Below are positions 62,654-64,000 of a stretch of 64,000 nt of DNA, in pieces; position 1 is the first letter of the stretch, and each line of letters starts with the position of its first letter. The notes below the pieces were generated by a model. That model was not told the DNA's origin. It ran no database searches and saw only the letters and a list, made by a program, of their open reading frames with translations. The DNA comes from Lasioglossum baleicum (Eukaryota > Arthropoda > Insecta > Hymenoptera > Halictidae): positions 265,372 to 329,371 of the forward strand of contig NW_027469231.1 in NCBI RefSeq assembly GCF_051020765.1. Reading direction: 5' to 3'. Both the position numbers and the translations under genes were made by a program.

Positions 62654-64000
62654 GTGATTCCCCATTTCAGTGACGGACACCTTAACTTCATGTGTGCATT
62701 AGAAGGCCGAACGTCAAACCTTTCGAGAATGTTACCACCTTATTTTAGAGACGACCGGAAAAGTCAATAGCTTCACCTATCTTGTGATTCGGGGAGGTAA
62801 GCCAGGTATTCGAGGATTAAATCCGCTGAACAGAATTGGCAATAGATACCATAATCCACTGTATGAGTATTAAAATAGGGTGTCAAACCGCCGACCGAAC
62901 ATTACCAATTCGTATTAAGTCATTATTTTCACCGAATACTTCACCTTCCGAGAACCTTATACGCTGTAGCCAGTGTCTCGCTTGCTTCTCACGGAAACAA
63001 ATAAGTATACATTTTAGTGGACGGACACCACATTTTTGTGTATAAATATCAAAATCGGGAGTCAATGCGTTCGAAAATGTTACCACCATCTTTGTGCGTC
63101 GTACAGCTATGACAATAACTTCACATATCCTGCGCTTCGAGAGTCATAGCAGGTATGCCTGGAATAACTCTCCTGAACAGTATTAGTAATAGATACCTTA
63201 ATACACGGTATGCATACTACTGCAGATCCTCAAATTGTTATTGAACGTTTCTCATTGGTGTATATTCAAACTTTTTACAGAAGGCGTTGTCTACGGAGAT
63301 CCAAACATGCCGCATCGAGAGTATAACTTCGTGTTCAGAGAAACACATTAGTATACATTTTTCGGACAGCAACCTTCTATTTATGTATGTACTAGGAGAT
63401 CGTGGGCAAACAGTTCGAGAATATTACCCACGCCCCCTTGAGATTCGTACTTCAAATTCACTGACTTCGCGTTTCCAGTGTTTCGTAGAGTCACTGCAGG
63501 TACTATTCGAGTAAATCCGCTGAGCAGTATTGCCAAGAGACAGCTTAATTCACGGTTTGAATAGTAAAGTGGAGCGACTTACCACTTGAGAACGTTATCA
63601 ATTTGTACCGAATCAAACCTTTTACCGAAAGCCATACCTGCGCGAATCTAACCCGATGTATCGATAGCATAACATCGTGTATAGTGGAATATATTACTAC
63701 AGATTTTAGTGATGGGCGACTTAATTCCACGAATGAGTCCGAATAAAGGGTGACAAACCGTTCGAGAAACTTACCACCTCATTTGAGAGTCGAACGGCTA
63801 AGTCAATAGCTTCACCTATGGTGTTATTCCGAAAATCAAACAGACGTTACGGCAGTATGTCCGCAGAACAATTTTGGCATTAGACACCTTAATTCACAGA
63901 TTTAATATTAAAGTAGCGCGTCCCCATTCGAGAGCGTTATCAATTGTTATAAATTCAACGCTTTACTGTAGACATTAACCACCGGCGAACTAACCTGCTA
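62654..64000 (+). repeat. Satellite A array, + orientation (about 3.9 units, runs off the window)
   Basis: A units resume in mid-unit at TTCGTGTCTAGATATAG. The first 190 bp match the reverse complement of 34680-34874, sharing a CATGTGTGCATTAGAAGGCC segment and AACGTCAAACCTTTCGAGAA. The array continues to the window end. Confidence 0.92.

Overview
The window is almost entirely tandem satellite DNA with one dead, 5'-truncated non-LTR retrotransposon (30593-33038). I see no functional protein-coding gene, tRNA, rRNA or CRISPR array. It looks like pericentromeric or other constitutive heterochromatin of an animal. The retrotransposon remnant has the layout of the insect R1 clade (RT with a YADD box, C-terminal CCHC knuckle, GC-rich 3' UTR with hairpins, A-tail). 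An insect, perhaps a hymenopteran, is my best guess; the clade call is moderate and the order call is weak.

Two unrelated satellites make up the rest. Satellite A has a period of about 345 bp, read from successive landmark positions such as 3309, 3649, 3993, 4338, 4688 and 5030. It is itself an ancient dimer of two half-units of about 172 bp, which share a start box and a 3' end. Satellite B is AT-rich with a period of about 315 bp (27646 to 27961; 35038, 35356, 35671, 35983, 36298). It carries a short direct repeat with a 45-bp offset.

Layout (sign = orientation relative to the consensus I chose): A+ 1-19667; A- 19668-27352; B+ 27358-28444; B- 28445-28975; A+ 28985-30592; R1-like remnant 30593-33038; A- 33039-34874; B+ 34875-37461; B- 37462-40695; A+ 40708-41008; A- 41009-43793; A+ 43794-48213; A- 48214-58074; B+ 58087-59754; B- 59755-62653; A+ 62654-64000.

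The satellite organisation is the notable part. The A/B boundaries and strand-switch points recur. A compound block [A-|B+|B-|A+] is present three times: at 27.3-29.0 kb (truncated), inverted at 34.7-41.0 kb, and at 57.6-62.8 kb. The recurring breakpoints match at sequence level. The B segments between matching breakpoints differ in length by close to whole B monomers (about 5, 2 and 1), as expected if they changed by unequal exchange after the duplication. Colinear anchors suggest that about 5.9-29 kb and about 44.5-62.1 kb are an old, heavily rearranged direct duplication. Inside the A arrays there are half-unit register switches exactly at the shared box (5.58, 9.65, 14.74, 46.40, 57.55 kb), which are likely fossil crossovers. 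The R1-like remnant sits where the A array changes strand.

Many open frames of 60-180 codons exist, but they arise from the satellites. Both periods are close to multiples of three, so a chance open frame can run from one monomer into the next. All comparisons were made by eye; no identity percentages were computed.
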